A stretch of DNA of 64,000 nt from an uncultured Prevotellaceae bacterium (lineage in GTDB: Bacteria; Bacteroidota; Bacteroidia; Bacteroidales; Bacteroidaceae). The translations under genes were made by a program, and so were the position numbers. The notes beneath the pieces are model-generated. The model worked only from the letters and a program-made list of their open reading frames with translations, was not told the origin of the DNA and searched no databases. Positions 49,571-60,600 of the stretch are shown piece by piece. Every line of letters begins with the position of its first letter. Within the stretch, counting starts at the first letter, position 1. The stretch lies in assembly GCA_902800435.1 (NCBI GenBank), contig CADCEQ010000022.1, positions 1 through 64,000 on the forward strand, given 5' to 3'.

Positions 49571-50329
49571 ATGAGAAAGAAAATTGTTGCAGGAAACTGG
49601 AAGATGAACATGAATCTCCAGGAAGGTATTGCTCTCGCAAAGGAGCTGAACGAAACATTGAAGGCTGACAAGCCCAACTGCGGTGTGGTCATCTGCACAC
49701 CGTTCATCCATCTGGCATCTGTCGCACAGTTCCTCGACCAGGACATCATCGGCCTGGGTGCTGAGAACTGCGCCGACAAGGAGAAGGGTGCCTTCACCGG
49801 TGAGGTGAGCGCCGAGATGGTGAAGTCGACGGGTGCACAGTACGTTATCCTCGGCCACAGCGAGCGCCGCGAATACTACAATGAGACGCCCGAGATTCTG
49901 AAGGAGAAGGTCATCCTGGCTCAGAAGCAGGGTCTGAAGGTCATCTTCTGCATCGGCGAGAGCAAGGAGGAGCGCATTGCCGGCAAGCAGAACGAGGTGG
50001 TCAAGGCCGAGCTCGAGGGCAGCGTCTTCAACCTCAGCGAAGAGGACTTCCGCAAGATCGTCATCGCCTACGAGCCCATCTGGGCCATCGGCACCGGCCT
50101 CACAGCCACCGCCGAGCAGGCTGAGGAGATTCACGCCTACATCCGCTCAATCATTGCCGAGAAGTACGGCCAGGCTGTTGCCGACGACACAACCATCCTC
50201 TACGGTGGCTCGTGCAAGGCCTCGAACGCCCCCGAACTGTTTGCAAAGCCCGACATCGACGGTGGCCTTATCGGTGGTGCCTCGCTGAAGGCTGCTGACT
50301 TCAAGGGTATCATCGACGCCTGGAAATAA
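49571..50329 (+). CDS. tpiA: Triosephosphate isomerase
   Basis: A 252-aa glycolytic enzyme interconverting DHAP and GAP. N9-W10-K11 in VAGNWKMN, catalytic H96 in GHSERR and E168 in [11 protein letters not shown] are present, and the phosphate loop [12 protein letters not shown] is near the C-terminus. The start is ATG 49571; twelve open codons upstream are not needed. Confidence 0.98.
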   Translation: MRKKIVAGNWKMNMNLQEGIALAKELNETLKADKPNCGVVICTPFIHLASVAQFLDQDIIGLGAENCADKEKGAFTGEVSAEMVKSTGAQYVILGHSERREYYNETPEILKEKVILAQKQGLKVIFCIGESKEERIAGKQNEVVKAELEGSVFNLSEEDFRKIVIAYEPIWAIGTGLTATAEQAEEIHAYIRSIIAEKYGQAVADDTTILYGGSCKASNAPELFAKPDIDGGLIGGASLKAADFKGIIDAWK

Positions 50330-50342
50330 GAAACCGACAAAG

Positions 50343-50945
50343 ATGAGACGCTTAGTCACCATAGTAATGCTGTGCATTGGCTGTCTGACGACGGCCAATG
50401 CGCAGACATTTACCCAACGCATACAGCAGAAGGGCCAGGCAGGTGAAGGAACGGTGACCGTCAGCCAGAGCAAGGAGATTGATGACCTTGTAAACGGCAA
50501 AGAGGCAGAGAAAGTGCCCGAGAAGAAGGCTGAGAAGAAGTCGGTTGACACGCTCGACACCAACAAGCCCGCCTCGGTGAAGGCACGCGAGGAGCTGGCC
50601 AAGATTCTGGAGCAGAAGGTCGACACGGTGGCCACCGAGGTCACCATCGACAGAAGCAAGAAGGTGATGCGCGGCGGCTACAAGATCAACGGCTACCGCG
50701 TGCAGGCCTTTGCCGGCGGCAACCAGCGCACCGACCGCCAGAAGGCTGAGCAGATAGGAAACACCATCAAGAACAACTTCCCCAACGAGCCTATCTACGT
50801 GCACTTCTACTCGCCACGCTGGATATGCCGCGTGGGAAACTACCGCACCTACGAGGAAGCGCGCCAGATGCTGAACGCCATACGCAAGCTGGGCATCAGC
50901 GGTGCCTCCATTGTAAAAGGAAAAATTACCGTCAGTAATCTATGA
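50343..50945 (+). CDS. SPOR-domain periplasmic protein
   Basis: A 200-aa protein with a signal peptide ([21 protein letters not shown]), a charged linker rich in K and E (about 45-95), and a C-terminal SPOR domain ([21 protein letters not shown] ... [20 protein letters not shown]). SPOR domains bind denuded septal peptidoglycan. The position between tpiA and folE is, as I recall, a common Bacteroidales order. The stop overlaps the folE start (ATGA). Confidence 0.88.
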   Translation: MRRLVTIVMLCIGCLTTANAQTFTQRIQQKGQAGEGTVTVSQSKEIDDLVNGKEAEKVPEKKAEKKSVDTLDTNKPASVKAREELAKILEQKVDTVATEVTIDRSKKVMRGGYKINGYRVQAFAGGNQRTDRQKAEQIGNTIKNNFPNEPIYVHFYSPRWICRVGNYRTYEEARQMLNAIRKLGISGASIVKGKITVSNL

Positions 50946-51529
50946 ACCCAGAAACAGAGTACCGCGAGGGACTTGAAGAACTCGCATCGCACTACAAGCA
51001 GATTATCACACTACTCGGCGAAGACACCGAGCGCGACGGACTGCTGAAGACACCCATGCGCGTGGCCAAGGCCATGCAGGTGCTGACGCGCGGCTACACG
51101 ATGGACGCCCGCAAAGTGCTGACCGACGCGCTCTTCAAGGAGGACTACAACCACATGGTCATTGTCAAGGACATTGACTTCTTCTCGCTCTGCGAGCACC
51201 ACATGCTGCCCTTCTACGGCAAGGTTCACGTGGCCTACATCCCCAACGGCTACATCACGGGACTGTCGAAGATTGCCCGCGTGGTCGACATCTTCAGTCA
51301 CCGCCTGCAGGTGCAGGAGCGCATGACGATGCAGATACGCGAGTGTATCGACGAGACGCTGCACCCCCTCGGCGTCATGGTGGTGGTCGAGGCCAAGCAC
51401 ATGTGCATGCAGATGCGTGGCGTCGAGAAGCAGAACAGCATCACCACCACCAGCGAATTCAGCGGAGCTTTCAACCAGGCAAAAACCCGTCAGGAGTTCA
51501 TGAACCTGATTTCGCACACAAGCCTGTAA
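50942..51529 (+). CDS. folE: GTP cyclohydrolase I
   Basis: A 195-aa enzyme making 7,8-dihydroneopterin triphosphate from GTP, the first step of folate synthesis. The zinc ligands are in [11 protein letters not shown] and [10 protein letters not shown], and [31 protein letters not shown] is the typical central motif. It overlaps the SPOR gene by 4 bp. Last gene of the operon starting at the DUF1599 gene. Confidence 0.97.
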   Translation: MNPETEYREGLEELASHYKQIITLLGEDTERDGLLKTPMRVAKAMQVLTRGYTMDARKVLTDALFKEDYNHMVIVKDIDFFSLCEHHMLPFYGKVHVAYIPNGYITGLSKIARVVDIFSHRLQVQERMTMQIRECIDETLHPLGVMVVVEAKHMCMQMRGVEKQNSITTTSEFSGAFNQAKTRQEFMNLISHTSL

Positions 51530-51560
51530 ACGACTGAAAACCAATAACACCGACAAACTT

Positions 51561-54500
51561 ATGAACAGACTACTACTAACCATCATGGCCGTATTGGCCT
51601 TCACCGCTAGCTGGGCCGACGACAAAACAGACGTTACGGCGAAGTACGTCGTCAACGCATCGTTTGAGGGTGACGACATTTCGACATTGACACCTATAAG
51701 CAACAGCGCCGACGGTCTCCGCGGCTATGCAGTCAGCAATCCTACGGGCTGGACGGTCAGCAACGACGCCAATGCAGTCAGCCTCATCGTTACCAAAGAT
51801 TGTTACACCGACAATAACTTCGGCAAGGTCACAACCCTCGCCGACGGCAAGCAGGCTTACTACCTGCGCATGGGCTGGAGCTCCGGTATAACCACGATGC
51901 GCCAAACCATCAGTAAGCTGCCCAAGGGCAAGTACCAACTGACGGCCAGCGTGCGCTCGGCCTACGCCAACCAAGCCGCCTCGACATTGAGCATCACGGC
52001 TGGCAAGACGGCAGAATCCATCCCATTCGCCTCGGGAAGTACGAACTGTTTCGTCACCGCCCCATGGAACACAGAGAAGATTGACTTTGAACAGGTAGCC
52101 GAAAGCGATGTTTCCATCGGTTTCAGCGTCAATTGGCTCTCGGGCGGCTCCTGCGTCATGATTGACAACGTGCGCCTCTACCAGTTACCCGAAGGTTATG
52201 TCGAGCCTATAGAGCCAGTAAGCAGCCCCACCGAAGGCGTCATCACCAGCAATTTTGTCACCGAAGAGAAGATGAAGCTTGACCTGCTGAAGATGCTGGC
52301 AAACTTCGCTGTTTATATGAAGAACGACTTCCAGGACTGCGCCGCCCCCAACAGCGTGGGCGAGGTCTGCGGTTGTTTCAAGGGCGAGAATACGATGGCC
52401 AACGACGAACGTGGAGTGCGCCCCAACGCCGACCTCTCGATGATATGCGCCTTCCTCGTTAAATATGGTAAGAAAGTTGTGATGCTGCCCGATGGCGTGT
52501 TATGGGAAGACCTCGAGGATATGGCTATGAAGAGCCTCGTCTTCGCCTACTCCACCCATAAAGCCAACAAGCTAAAGGTCTGCGCAGGCAACAACTACTG
52601 GGGCTCTGTCAGCAATGCCGACCACGTCTGGGAAAGCTCGCTCTGGGCTATGTCCGTCGCCTACAGCGCCTTCTTCCAATGGGACAAGCTCAGCGAAAAG
52701 CAGAAAGGTTACATCTACCAACTGCTGAAGGCAGAGTGCAACTATGAGCTGGAGCGCAGCATACCAACGGGCTATGCCGGCGACACTAAGGCCGAAGAGA
52801 ACGGCTGGGAGGCCGATGTGCTTGCTGCAACCTTGGGGTTGTTCCCTAAGGACGAACTGGCTCCAAAGTGGTTTGATCGCCTGCGGGAGTTTGCCATCAA
52901 TAGTTATTCACAGAAGGACGATGCTACAGACAACACCATCATTGACCCCGACTACGACAAAAAGACCGTTGCTGACCTCTACAAAGGCCAAAACCTCTAC
53001 GACGACTATACGCTCCAGAACCACAACTACTTCCACACCAGCTATCAGAACGTGGTCATCCAGGAGCTGGGCGAGGCCGCCCTGGCTCTGAAGCTGTTCC
53101 AGCAGGGACTCTACGGCGTGGAGAAATGGAAGACCAACGCCCTAATGCACAACAACCAGAAGGTGATGGAGGAAGTGCTCTACTGGCTGGCCCTGGCCGA
53201 CGGTGAACTGGCGATGCCCAACGGCAACGACTGGAGCCTGTTCCTCTACGACCAGATTACATCCTACTCGACCAACACCTGCTTCCTGCGCGACAAGCGC
53301 GCGCTGTTGCTCGAGAACCTGGCCTATAAGATGATCAAGGCCCGCCAGACGACCACTAAGGACGGCTCGTGGCTGCTGCGCCCCGACGTGGGTGCCCGCC
53401 GCATGGGCGTCGAGGCCCACCGCGTCATGATGACATGGCTCATGCACGAAGTACTCTCTACTGCCGAGATACGCCCCTACAATTGGGCCAACTTCACACA
53501 CGATTATTCGGAGGCGAAGCATTTTGCCTCGCAGAACATCGTCCGCGCAGCCACCGACAGCCGCTTCACCTGCTTCTCCTGGAGCAAGGGTCTGCAAAGC
53601 TACACCGGCTACATCGCCGCCAACAGCGTCGACAAGAACAAGATCATCGTCCCCTTCCGCGCCAACAACACGGGCAACTTCCTCGGCTGGTATCATGTGG
53701 ATGGCAAGGGCACCAACGCTACACCCGTCGTCAGCGGCATCTACAACCTGCAGGGCAACGCCTACACCATGAACGGCGAGCTGAACACCAACGACGCCAC
53801 GCTCAACAACCGTTTTGCCATCTATTCTACCCCGGGCAACGCCGTTGTTTATTTAGATTATGTACGCGCGAATGCGGATGCCAAAATCACCGCCGAGAAG
53901 GGCGGACTGATGGCCATCAGCGTCGACGAGCTGACAAAGACGAAGCGCACGCTCTACTACGCCGATAGCCGCAAGCAGTTGGACGGCGCCACCTTTACCA
54001 TTATGAACGGGCCTTGGGTGAACATCGATGACGCCCTCGGCATTGTCAATCTAAATAAGGACAAGCAGATAGCCTTCGGCGAGATGGGTAACAACAACTC
54101 GATTATGACGGCCAAGCTTTACACATCGTACAGCAACGAGATACGTTCCGTCAATAAGGGCAGCATCGTTGACCGCCGCGCCATCGTCTACTACTCGAAC
54201 ATTGACGCTGAAGGAACAGATAAACTCTCAATGCTCAATACCCAGCTCGAAACGCAAGAAGGCTGGAACGGTGCCATCGTCTTCGACCCCGACCAGACTG
54301 GATATCTGCTGCTCTCGAACTTCGCCAGCGACCAGAAATGCCAGATCACTGGAGTCACAACTCATTTGGGACATCCGGTCTTTATGGCTGCCACGACCAT
54401 CAGCTCTAAAGGCTCGTCGGCAATATTCGGCGTCGAAGAGAACCATTCGGTGGCCAATACGCTGCGCTTCTTCATCAAGGGCGACGGTTTGCAGGCCGTG

Positions 54501-55592
54501 CAAGCTTTGGAAGAGCCGACGGTCATCTACCTGCTGAACCTGAAGAAAGGCAGCAACAAGCTGACTGTCAATGCTGTAGACGACGGAAATAACCTATCTG
54601 AGAACGTGACACTCAGTACGAAGGTGCTGAAGGTCTCAATTGTGGGAGGCAAGCTTCTGGTCGAGGAAGCCAACGGGTTTCCCGACTCAGCTGAATCCCC
54701 CCAGACGAAGGGCTACAGGGACGTCACGTCGGCCTATCTGAAGAATGCCAACTTTGAGGAAGACAAGACCTACGGCGAGGAAAATCCCAACGGTCTGACC
54801 ATAGAAAGCGGCACTTACAAGCCCTGCTATGTGAACACCCTCAAAGCCACCGACTCGAGATGGCCCAACATTCTCCCCGTCACCAGCTGGACGGCAGCCA
54901 ACGGACTGAGCGACGGCTCCAACTTTTGCCGCATGTACTCCATGCCCTACAGCTCTGACATATACTGCGTAAGTCCTTCTAACGTTGGTAACTATGCCGC
55001 ACGCTGTTCTAAGCCACTCATCGACGACGGCTGCGGCGACCGCGTGCTCACCGTTCTCAACTCATGGGACACGGGTAGTAACGCCATCACGCAGGGAGTC
55101 TCTTTGTATCCCGGCAAATACCGCCTGATGCTGGACATGCGCTATGAGTGCCCCAACCAGATATCGAACGACGGAAAAGTCATCGTAACAACCGATAACA
55201 ACATCAACTCCTCGATGACAGGTGTGAGGACCAAGGCCGGTAACGATTTCCGCTATCCTAAAGAGCCTAACACATGGCAGCAGCTATGCTACGACCTCAA
55301 CTTGGGCGGCAAGGAGACGGTAACCGTTTCTCTCGGCTTCAACACCTCAGCCAAACAGGGTGCTGCCAATAACACGCTGCTCTACATCGACAACCTGCGG
55401 CTTTATGTCCTCAACGGCGATGCCGACGGTAACGGGCTGGTTGACGGCAAAGACCTCGACACGCTTGTCAACCATATCATCGGTCGCAAGCCGGCGCTGT
55501 CCAATCCCGACGCTGCCGACCTCAACGGCGACAGCCAGATTGACATCGCCGACGTAGCTTCACTCATCTCCATTCTCCAGCAAGCCCTATGA
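51561..55592 (+). CDS. Large secreted toroid-lyase-like protein with dockerin
   Basis: A 1343-aa protein with a signal peptide (about 1-19). A galactose-binding-like module (about 25-215, YVVNASFEGDD...) is followed by a helical region (about 235-620) resembling the alpha/alpha toroid of polysaccharide lyases (LQNHNYFHTSYQNVVIQELGEAALALKL, DVGARRMGVEAHRVMMTWLM). Then come beta-sandwich regions, a second binding module (about 1045-1280, AYLKNANFEEDKTYGEENPNG) and a dockerin-like C-terminus (GDADGNGLVDGKDLDTLVNHIIG ... DIADVASLISILQQAL). It probably degrades an acidic polysaccharide (inference); I cannot name a PL family. The stop overlaps the CotH gene start. Confidence 0.75.
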   Translation: MNRLLLTIMAVLAFTASWADDKTDVTAKYVVNASFEGDDISTLTPISNSADGLRGYAVSNPTGWTVSNDANAVSLIVTKDCYTDNNFGKVTTLADGKQAYYLRMGWSSGITTMRQTISKLPKGKYQLTASVRSAYANQAASTLSITAGKTAESIPFASGSTNCFVTAPWNTEKIDFEQVAESDVSIGFSVNWLSGGSCVMIDNVRLYQLPEGYVEPIEPVSSPTEGVITSNFVTEEKMKLDLLKMLANFAVYMKNDFQDCAAPNSVGEVCGCFKGENTMANDERGVRPNADLSMICAFLVKYGKKVVMLPDGVLWEDLEDMAMKSLVFAYSTHKANKLKVCAGNNYWGSVSNADHVWESSLWAMSVAYSAFFQWDKLSEKQKGYIYQLLKAECNYELERSIPTGYAGDTKAEENGWEADVLAATLGLFPKDELAPKWFDRLREFAINSYSQKDDATDNTIIDPDYDKKTVADLYKGQNLYDDYTLQNHNYFHTSYQNVVIQELGEAALALKLFQQGLYGVEKWKTNALMHNNQKVMEEVLYWLALADGELAMPNGNDWSLFLYDQITSYSTNTCFLRDKRALLLENLAYKMIKARQTTTKDGSWLLRPDVGARRMGVEAHRVMMTWLMHEVLSTAEIRPYNWANFTHDYSEAKHFASQNIVRAATDSRFTCFSWSKGLQSYTGYIAANSVDKNKIIVPFRANNTGNFLGWYHVDGKGTNATPVVSGIYNLQGNAYTMNGELNTNDATLNNRFAIYSTPGNAVVYLDYVRANADAKITAEKGGLMAISVDELTKTKRTLYYADSRKQLDGATFTIMNGPWVNIDDALGIVNLNKDKQIAFGEMGNNNSIMTAKLYTSYSNEIRSVNKGSIVDRRAIVYYSNIDAEGTDKLSMLNTQLETQEGWNGAIVFDPDQTGYLLLSNFASDQKCQITGVTTHLGHPVFMAATTISSKGSSAIFGVEENHSVANTLRFFIKGDGLQAVQALEEPTVIYLLNLKKGSNKLTVNAVDDGNNLSENVTLSTKVLKVSIVGGKLLVEEANGFPDSAESPQTKGYRDVTSAYLKNANFEEDKTYGEENPNGLTIESGTYKPCYVNTLKATDSRWPNILPVTSWTAANGLSDGSNFCRMYSMPYSSDIYCVSPSNVGNYAARCSKPLIDDGCGDRVLTVLNSWDTGSNAITQGVSLYPGKYRLMLDMRYECPNQISNDGKVIVTTDNNINSSMTGVRTKAGNDFRYPKEPNTWQQLCYDLNLGGKETVTVSLGFNTSAKQGAANNTLLYIDNLRLYVLNGDADGNGLVDGKDLDTLVNHIIGRKPALSNPDAADLNGDSQIDIADVASLISILQQAL

Positions 55593-57577
55593 AGAGGACT
55601 GCACTATTGACCGTTGCCCTGCTCCTGCTGGCCCTTGCCGCCAAGGCTCAGTACACGAGGATGACCGACCTGCCCACCGTCTACATCGAGACGTTCGACG
55701 GGCGGAGCATCACCAGCAAAGACGTCTACAAGTACTGCCGCCTGCACTACGTCGACGAGGATGACCAGCTGACCAGCTACGACTCCGTCTCCATACGCGG
55801 TCGCGGCAACTCCACCTGGGGTCTGCCGAAGAAGCCCTACAAGATAAAGTTCCTGGAGAAGGAGAAGTTTCTGGGAAAGGGCTACGCCAAGGCCAAGAAG
55901 TGGACGCTGCTGGCCAACGCCGGCGACAAGACGATGATGCGCAACGCCGTCACCTCGGCATTGGGAGCCTTCACGTCGCTCAAGTTCAACCCCGCAGCCA
56001 AGTTCGTCGACCTCGTGCTCAACAACAGTTATATGGGCACCTATCAGATCAGCGATCAGATAGATGTGCGCCCCCACCGCGTGAACATCACCGAGCAGGA
56101 GTACCCTCTGGGCGAGGACGACGACATCACGGGCGGTTACCTGCTCGAAGTCGACGGCTTCAAGGACGGCAACTACTTCAACACCCCGCGCTATCGGGCT
56201 CCTGTGCGCATCCACTATCCTGACGAGGATGAGATTGACGTCAGACAGAGGAACTACATCCGAAACTACGTAAACGAATTTGACACGCGGCTGGCCGATG
56301 CCAACTTCGCCGACCCCGAGGAAGGATACCGGGCGATGGTCGATACGACGTCGCTCATCGACTGGTATATCTGCACCGAGGTCAGCGCCAACATCGACGG
56401 TTTCTTCTCTACCTATTTCTATAAGGACCAAGCCGACCCCAAGCTCTACTGGGGCCCGCTCTGGGACTACGACATCGCCTACAACAACGACCAGCGCGTA
56501 TGGTCGGAACACTGGCTCAACAGCACCGACCAGTCGATGATGACCGACATTGCCTACGCTGGCTCAAAGGACTGGGTCAACCGCATGTGGGAAGACCCTT
56601 GGTTCCAGCGCGCTGTCTACCGCCGCTATACGGAGCTGATAGATCGTGGGCTCGTCGACCACATGCAGCAATACATCGACAGCCTGCACGTGCTGCTCAG
56701 CCAGTCGCAGGAGCTGAACTACCAGAAGTGGGGCATCAGCACCAAGGTGTATCATGAAATGGTGCTCTACTCGTCGTACGACCAGTACGTCTACGACCTG
56801 AAGTCCTTCATCGACAGCCACTGCGACTACCTGCTCCAGGCCTTTGCCGGGCGCCGTCCGCCGGAGCCGTTCTCAGCCGGCAACTTCTACTACAAATTTG
56901 TCAATGCGCGAACTGGCAAGGCCATCGACGGTGACGCCACGCAAAATGCCCCCTACGGGAATGAAAGTGTCGACTGGATACTCATCAAGCATGACGACTA
57001 CTACCAGTTCATCAACCGCAGTACGGGCATGGCGCTCAACGACCCCACAGTCGGCAAAGTCGGACCGACCACCAATGTGGGCACGAAGCTGAACACAGCC
57101 ACTCCTGACCCTACTGACAGCCGCCAGTTGTGGATGCTTGTGGCCCAAGGCAACAGCGGGCTCCATAACCTCGTAAACGTCTACACCCAGCATGTGGCTA
57201 ATCTGCAGGGAGGCAGTCAGACCGACGGAGTGCCCATACTAAGTTACACCAACGACTCGCGCAACGGCCAGAGCCAGAACCGCCTGTGGCTTATCGTCGA
57301 GGGCGAGCCGCTGCCTGCCGACGTGAGTGCCATCACGGCTACTGAGCCCGCCGACTATGCGCTGGCCTACAATCCAGCGACTCGCCGGCTGCACTTCGGC
57401 TCAGCTACGCCCGAGGCTCTGAACTTCACCGTCAGTGTCACCACCCTTGGCGGCGTCAATGTCGCTACGTTCATGGCTGCCGACGGCTGCACCCTCACTA
57501 CCGTCCCCTCTGGCGTCTACATCGTCAGTTGGAACGTTGGCGGCAAGCATCGCTCTACAAAGCTCGTCGTCCGCTAA
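55589..57577 (+). CDS. CotH kinase-family protein with ricin-type lectin domain
   Basis: A 662-aa secreted protein. The signal peptide is about 1-20. The CotH-like atypical kinase spans about 30-420 (SIRGRGNSTWGLPKKPYKIKF, LLANAGDKTMMRNAV, NNSYMGTYQISDQIDVRPHRVNI, LYWGPLWDYDIAYNND). A ricin-B-like module (about 425-570, FVNARTGKAIDGDA) and a C-terminal sorting-like domain (about 590-662) ending in VGGKHRSTKLVVR resemble type IX secretion signals. It is coupled by ATGA overlap to the upstream dockerin protein. CotH domains phosphorylate proteins in spore formers; in Bacteroidetes the substrate is unknown. Confidence 0.88.
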   Translation: MKRTALLTVALLLLALAAKAQYTRMTDLPTVYIETFDGRSITSKDVYKYCRLHYVDEDDQLTSYDSVSIRGRGNSTWGLPKKPYKIKFLEKEKFLGKGYAKAKKWTLLANAGDKTMMRNAVTSALGAFTSLKFNPAAKFVDLVLNNSYMGTYQISDQIDVRPHRVNITEQEYPLGEDDDITGGYLLEVDGFKDGNYFNTPRYRAPVRIHYPDEDEIDVRQRNYIRNYVNEFDTRLADANFADPEEGYRAMVDTTSLIDWYICTEVSANIDGFFSTYFYKDQADPKLYWGPLWDYDIAYNNDQRVWSEHWLNSTDQSMMTDIAYAGSKDWVNRMWEDPWFQRAVYRRYTELIDRGLVDHMQQYIDSLHVLLSQSQELNYQKWGISTKVYHEMVLYSSYDQYVYDLKSFIDSHCDYLLQAFAGRRPPEPFSAGNFYYKFVNARTGKAIDGDATQNAPYGNESVDWILIKHDDYYQFINRSTGMALNDPTVGKVGPTTNVGTKLNTATPDPTDSRQLWMLVAQGNSGLHNLVNVYTQHVANLQGGSQTDGVPILSYTNDSRNGQSQNRLWLIVEGEPLPADVSAITATEPADYALAYNPATRRLHFGSATPEALNFTVSVTTLGGVNVATFMAADGCTLTTVPSGVYIVSWNVGGKHRSTKLVVR

Positions 57578-57602
57578 GCGGAAACGTTTACGATGGAAAA
57601 AC

Positions 57603-57633
57603 AGCCGCAGCTGTTGCTGCGGTTTGTTTTTTT
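57603..57633 (+). terminator. Terminator after the CotH gene
   Basis: The stem CCGCAGC/GCTGCGG with a TGTT loop is followed by TTTGTTTTTTT, 26 bp after the CotH stop. Confidence 0.85.
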
Positions 57634-57644
57634 CCGTACTTTTG
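57614..57644 (+). promoter_or_regulatory. Pectate lyase gene promoter
   Basis: TTG (57614-57616), 20 bp and TACTTTTG (57637-57644). The promoter overlaps the terminator hairpin of the upstream operon. ATG 57674 follows after a leader of about 25 nt. Confidence 0.6.
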
Positions 57645-57673
57645 CAACAAATATCAAAACTAATAAAGCTACT

Positions 57674-60600
57674 ATGACTAAAAAGTTACTGTTCTCGTGT
57701 GTGTGTTTCCTGCTTTGTGCCATGACAGCCAAGGCCGCAGCCGTCAGCATCACCGGCCAAGGCGGCTGGTTTGAGAGTGCCTACGTGACGTGGCAGAAGA
57801 CAGACGGACTGGCGTACAACGTCTACGTCAGTCCCGCCAACGCCAATACGTGGACCAAGCTCGATGACGAGCTGGTGCGCGAATACCCGACCTACGGCCG
57901 CGCCGATGCCCTTGGTCTAAAGGCCGGCAGCTATAAGTTCAAGGTGGTGCCCGTCAACGACGGCAGCGAAGTGACTGCCGACGCAGCCGTCACAGCCGCC
58001 GTCGAGGTCAAGGCCCACGACCGCTCGGGATTTGCCCACGTCGGCATGCCGGGCGGCATCGGAGCCTACAAAAATGATGGCACGCTGAAGCAGGGCGCAA
58101 AGGTCCTCTACGTCTGGGCCGACAATGCCAAGACCATTACCCACAACGTCGTCACCAGCAGCAGTGGCGCCGTCACCACTGGTAAAGGACTTCAAGACAT
58201 CATCACACTCTACCAGAAGGGCTACGACACCACGCCGCTTGCCATCCGCATCATCGGCACCATCAAGGCCGACGATATGGACCGCTTCGATTCCTCTGCA
58301 GAGGGACTGCAGGTAAAGGGTAAGGGAGCCTACGGCGAAATGCCCATCACCATCGAGGGCGTTGGCAACGATGCCGCCATCTGGGGCTTCGGCATCCTCG
58401 TCCACGGATGCAAGGACACGGAGTTCCGCAACTTCGCCATCATGCTCTGTATGGACGATGTTCTGTCGTTGGATACCGACAACTCCAATGTTTGGATTCA
58501 CAACATGGACTTCTTCTACGGCAAAACGGGCAGCGACGCCGACCAGGCCAAGGGCGACGGTACAGTGGACATCAAGAAACGTTCGAAAAACATCACTGTC
58601 TCTTACAACCACTTCGTCGACTGCGGCAAGAGCAGTCTTGCCGGCATGAAGAGCGAGACCACCGACTACTGGATGACCTACCACCACAACTGGTTCGACC
58701 ACAGCGACTCGCGCCACCCACGCATCCGTACCGCCTTCTATCACGTCTATAACAACTACTTCGACGGTGTGTCGAAATATGGCGTAGGCGTTACGATGGG
58801 CGGTTCAGCTTTCGTCGAGAACAACTACTTCCGCAATACGAAATACCCGATGCTCAGCTCAAAGCAGGGCACCGATGCTGAGGGCGACGGCACGTTCTCA
58901 GGCGAAAACGGCGGCGTCATCAAGGCTTACAACAACAAGATTGACAATCCGCGCAAGTTACAGTACTGGAGCAGTGCCGTGCAGTCGACAGGCGCCTGGG
59001 ATGCTGTGCTGGTCAACAGCCGCGATGCTTCTGTCACAGCTATTGCCTACACCGGCGGCACTGCCTACAACGCCGCTGCCGACGAGGCCGCCCGCACCAC
59101 CTATATAGAGAACAAAATTGATGCGCCCGAGCAGGTGAAGTCTATCGTCAAAGGCGACCTTGGCGCAGGCCGTATGCAGCACGGTGATTTCCACTGGGCG
59201 TTCAACAACTCGCTGCAGGATGCCAACTACGATGTCATCAGCGAGCTAAAGAACGCCCTGCAGAGCTACAAGTCAACACTCGTAGGTTTCTTCGGTCAGG
59301 CCATCAGCAATGGCGGCGCCACGGCAACCGTTGACAGCGGCGACGGCAAGGGCATCAGCGAGGAAGCGAACGATGCCTACGTGCCCTCTTGGGGCAGTGG
59401 TGGTGGCAGTGGCACCATTACCGCCGGTGAGTATGTCATCGGCTCGTCGAAGGAGTTCTTCTGGTTCAACGAAGCTAACCAGACTGCCTATAATGCCTAT
59501 ATCGCCGACGGCACCTTCACGACAAACGGAGAATTCCAGCCAAAGCGTGTGGTTGCCAAGAGCGATAACACGTCGTGTTCCGACTACATCGGTGCCATCC
59601 GCCTGGACCAAAACGAATACCTGACCGTCCATTATGCTGACGGCATCGGCGCGGCCTATTTCTATGTCTCAAGCACCGGTTCGCAGAATTGGAAAATGGA
59701 GACCTCGAACGACGGCACCACGTGGACAACCACAGGAACTGCAACGGGCAACTCAGGCGCCCACCCTGCCTGCAACATCATGCCGCAAGAGCCGGTGAAA
59801 TATGTGCGTATCACCAATACCAATTCCGGCACTCGAGATCTGCAGGGCGTAAAGATTGCCAAGCCCGGCGAGGGCAACTCTGACGTCGACCCCGGCGACG
59901 ACAACGATGAGGAGACACTGAGCAGCGAAGCATCGGCTGAGTTCCTGCTCGGCGGCGACGACATCACAATGTCGGGCTATGCCTATACGCTGAACGTGGC
60001 CTACGATGCTGCCGACCAAGCTGGCTACGCTGTCACTGTAACTCCCGCTGAGGGAGCCACCGTAGCCGCCGTGACAGGAGCTTCCGGCTCTAATGGCAAC
60101 TACACCATCGCAGCCCCCGCCCCTGGGCAGACTATCACCGCCACCTTCCGCATCCTGGCAGAGAACAAGGCCAACACGCGCAGCTATACCATCAACATCG
60201 TTAAAGGTGTAGACCCGTCGTCGCAGCCTGTTACTGAGGGCGAACTGCTTTATTTCCCCGCGAAGGACACCCCCAGTAACAGTTTCTTCACCGTCAGCGG
60301 GAAAACCGGTGACCCCTCGTCGTACGGCTCTACCACCTATACAAAAAACGGTGAAACCTACAATTGTACCTATCCTCTGAAGTTAGAATCTACAACAACC
60401 ATCAAGTTCACACCCGCAAAAGATGGTACATTAACCATCTGCATGTGTCCTGCATTCAAGAATAAAAACCTGAAACTGAACAACACAACGTATGAGGCAG
60501 ATGCCACTAACTTGATAAAGGTTCCATTGACAGGCGGTACACCATACACCATTATCAAAGATGGTACAGCAGGTCTTTTTTACATCGACCTCGTCTACGC

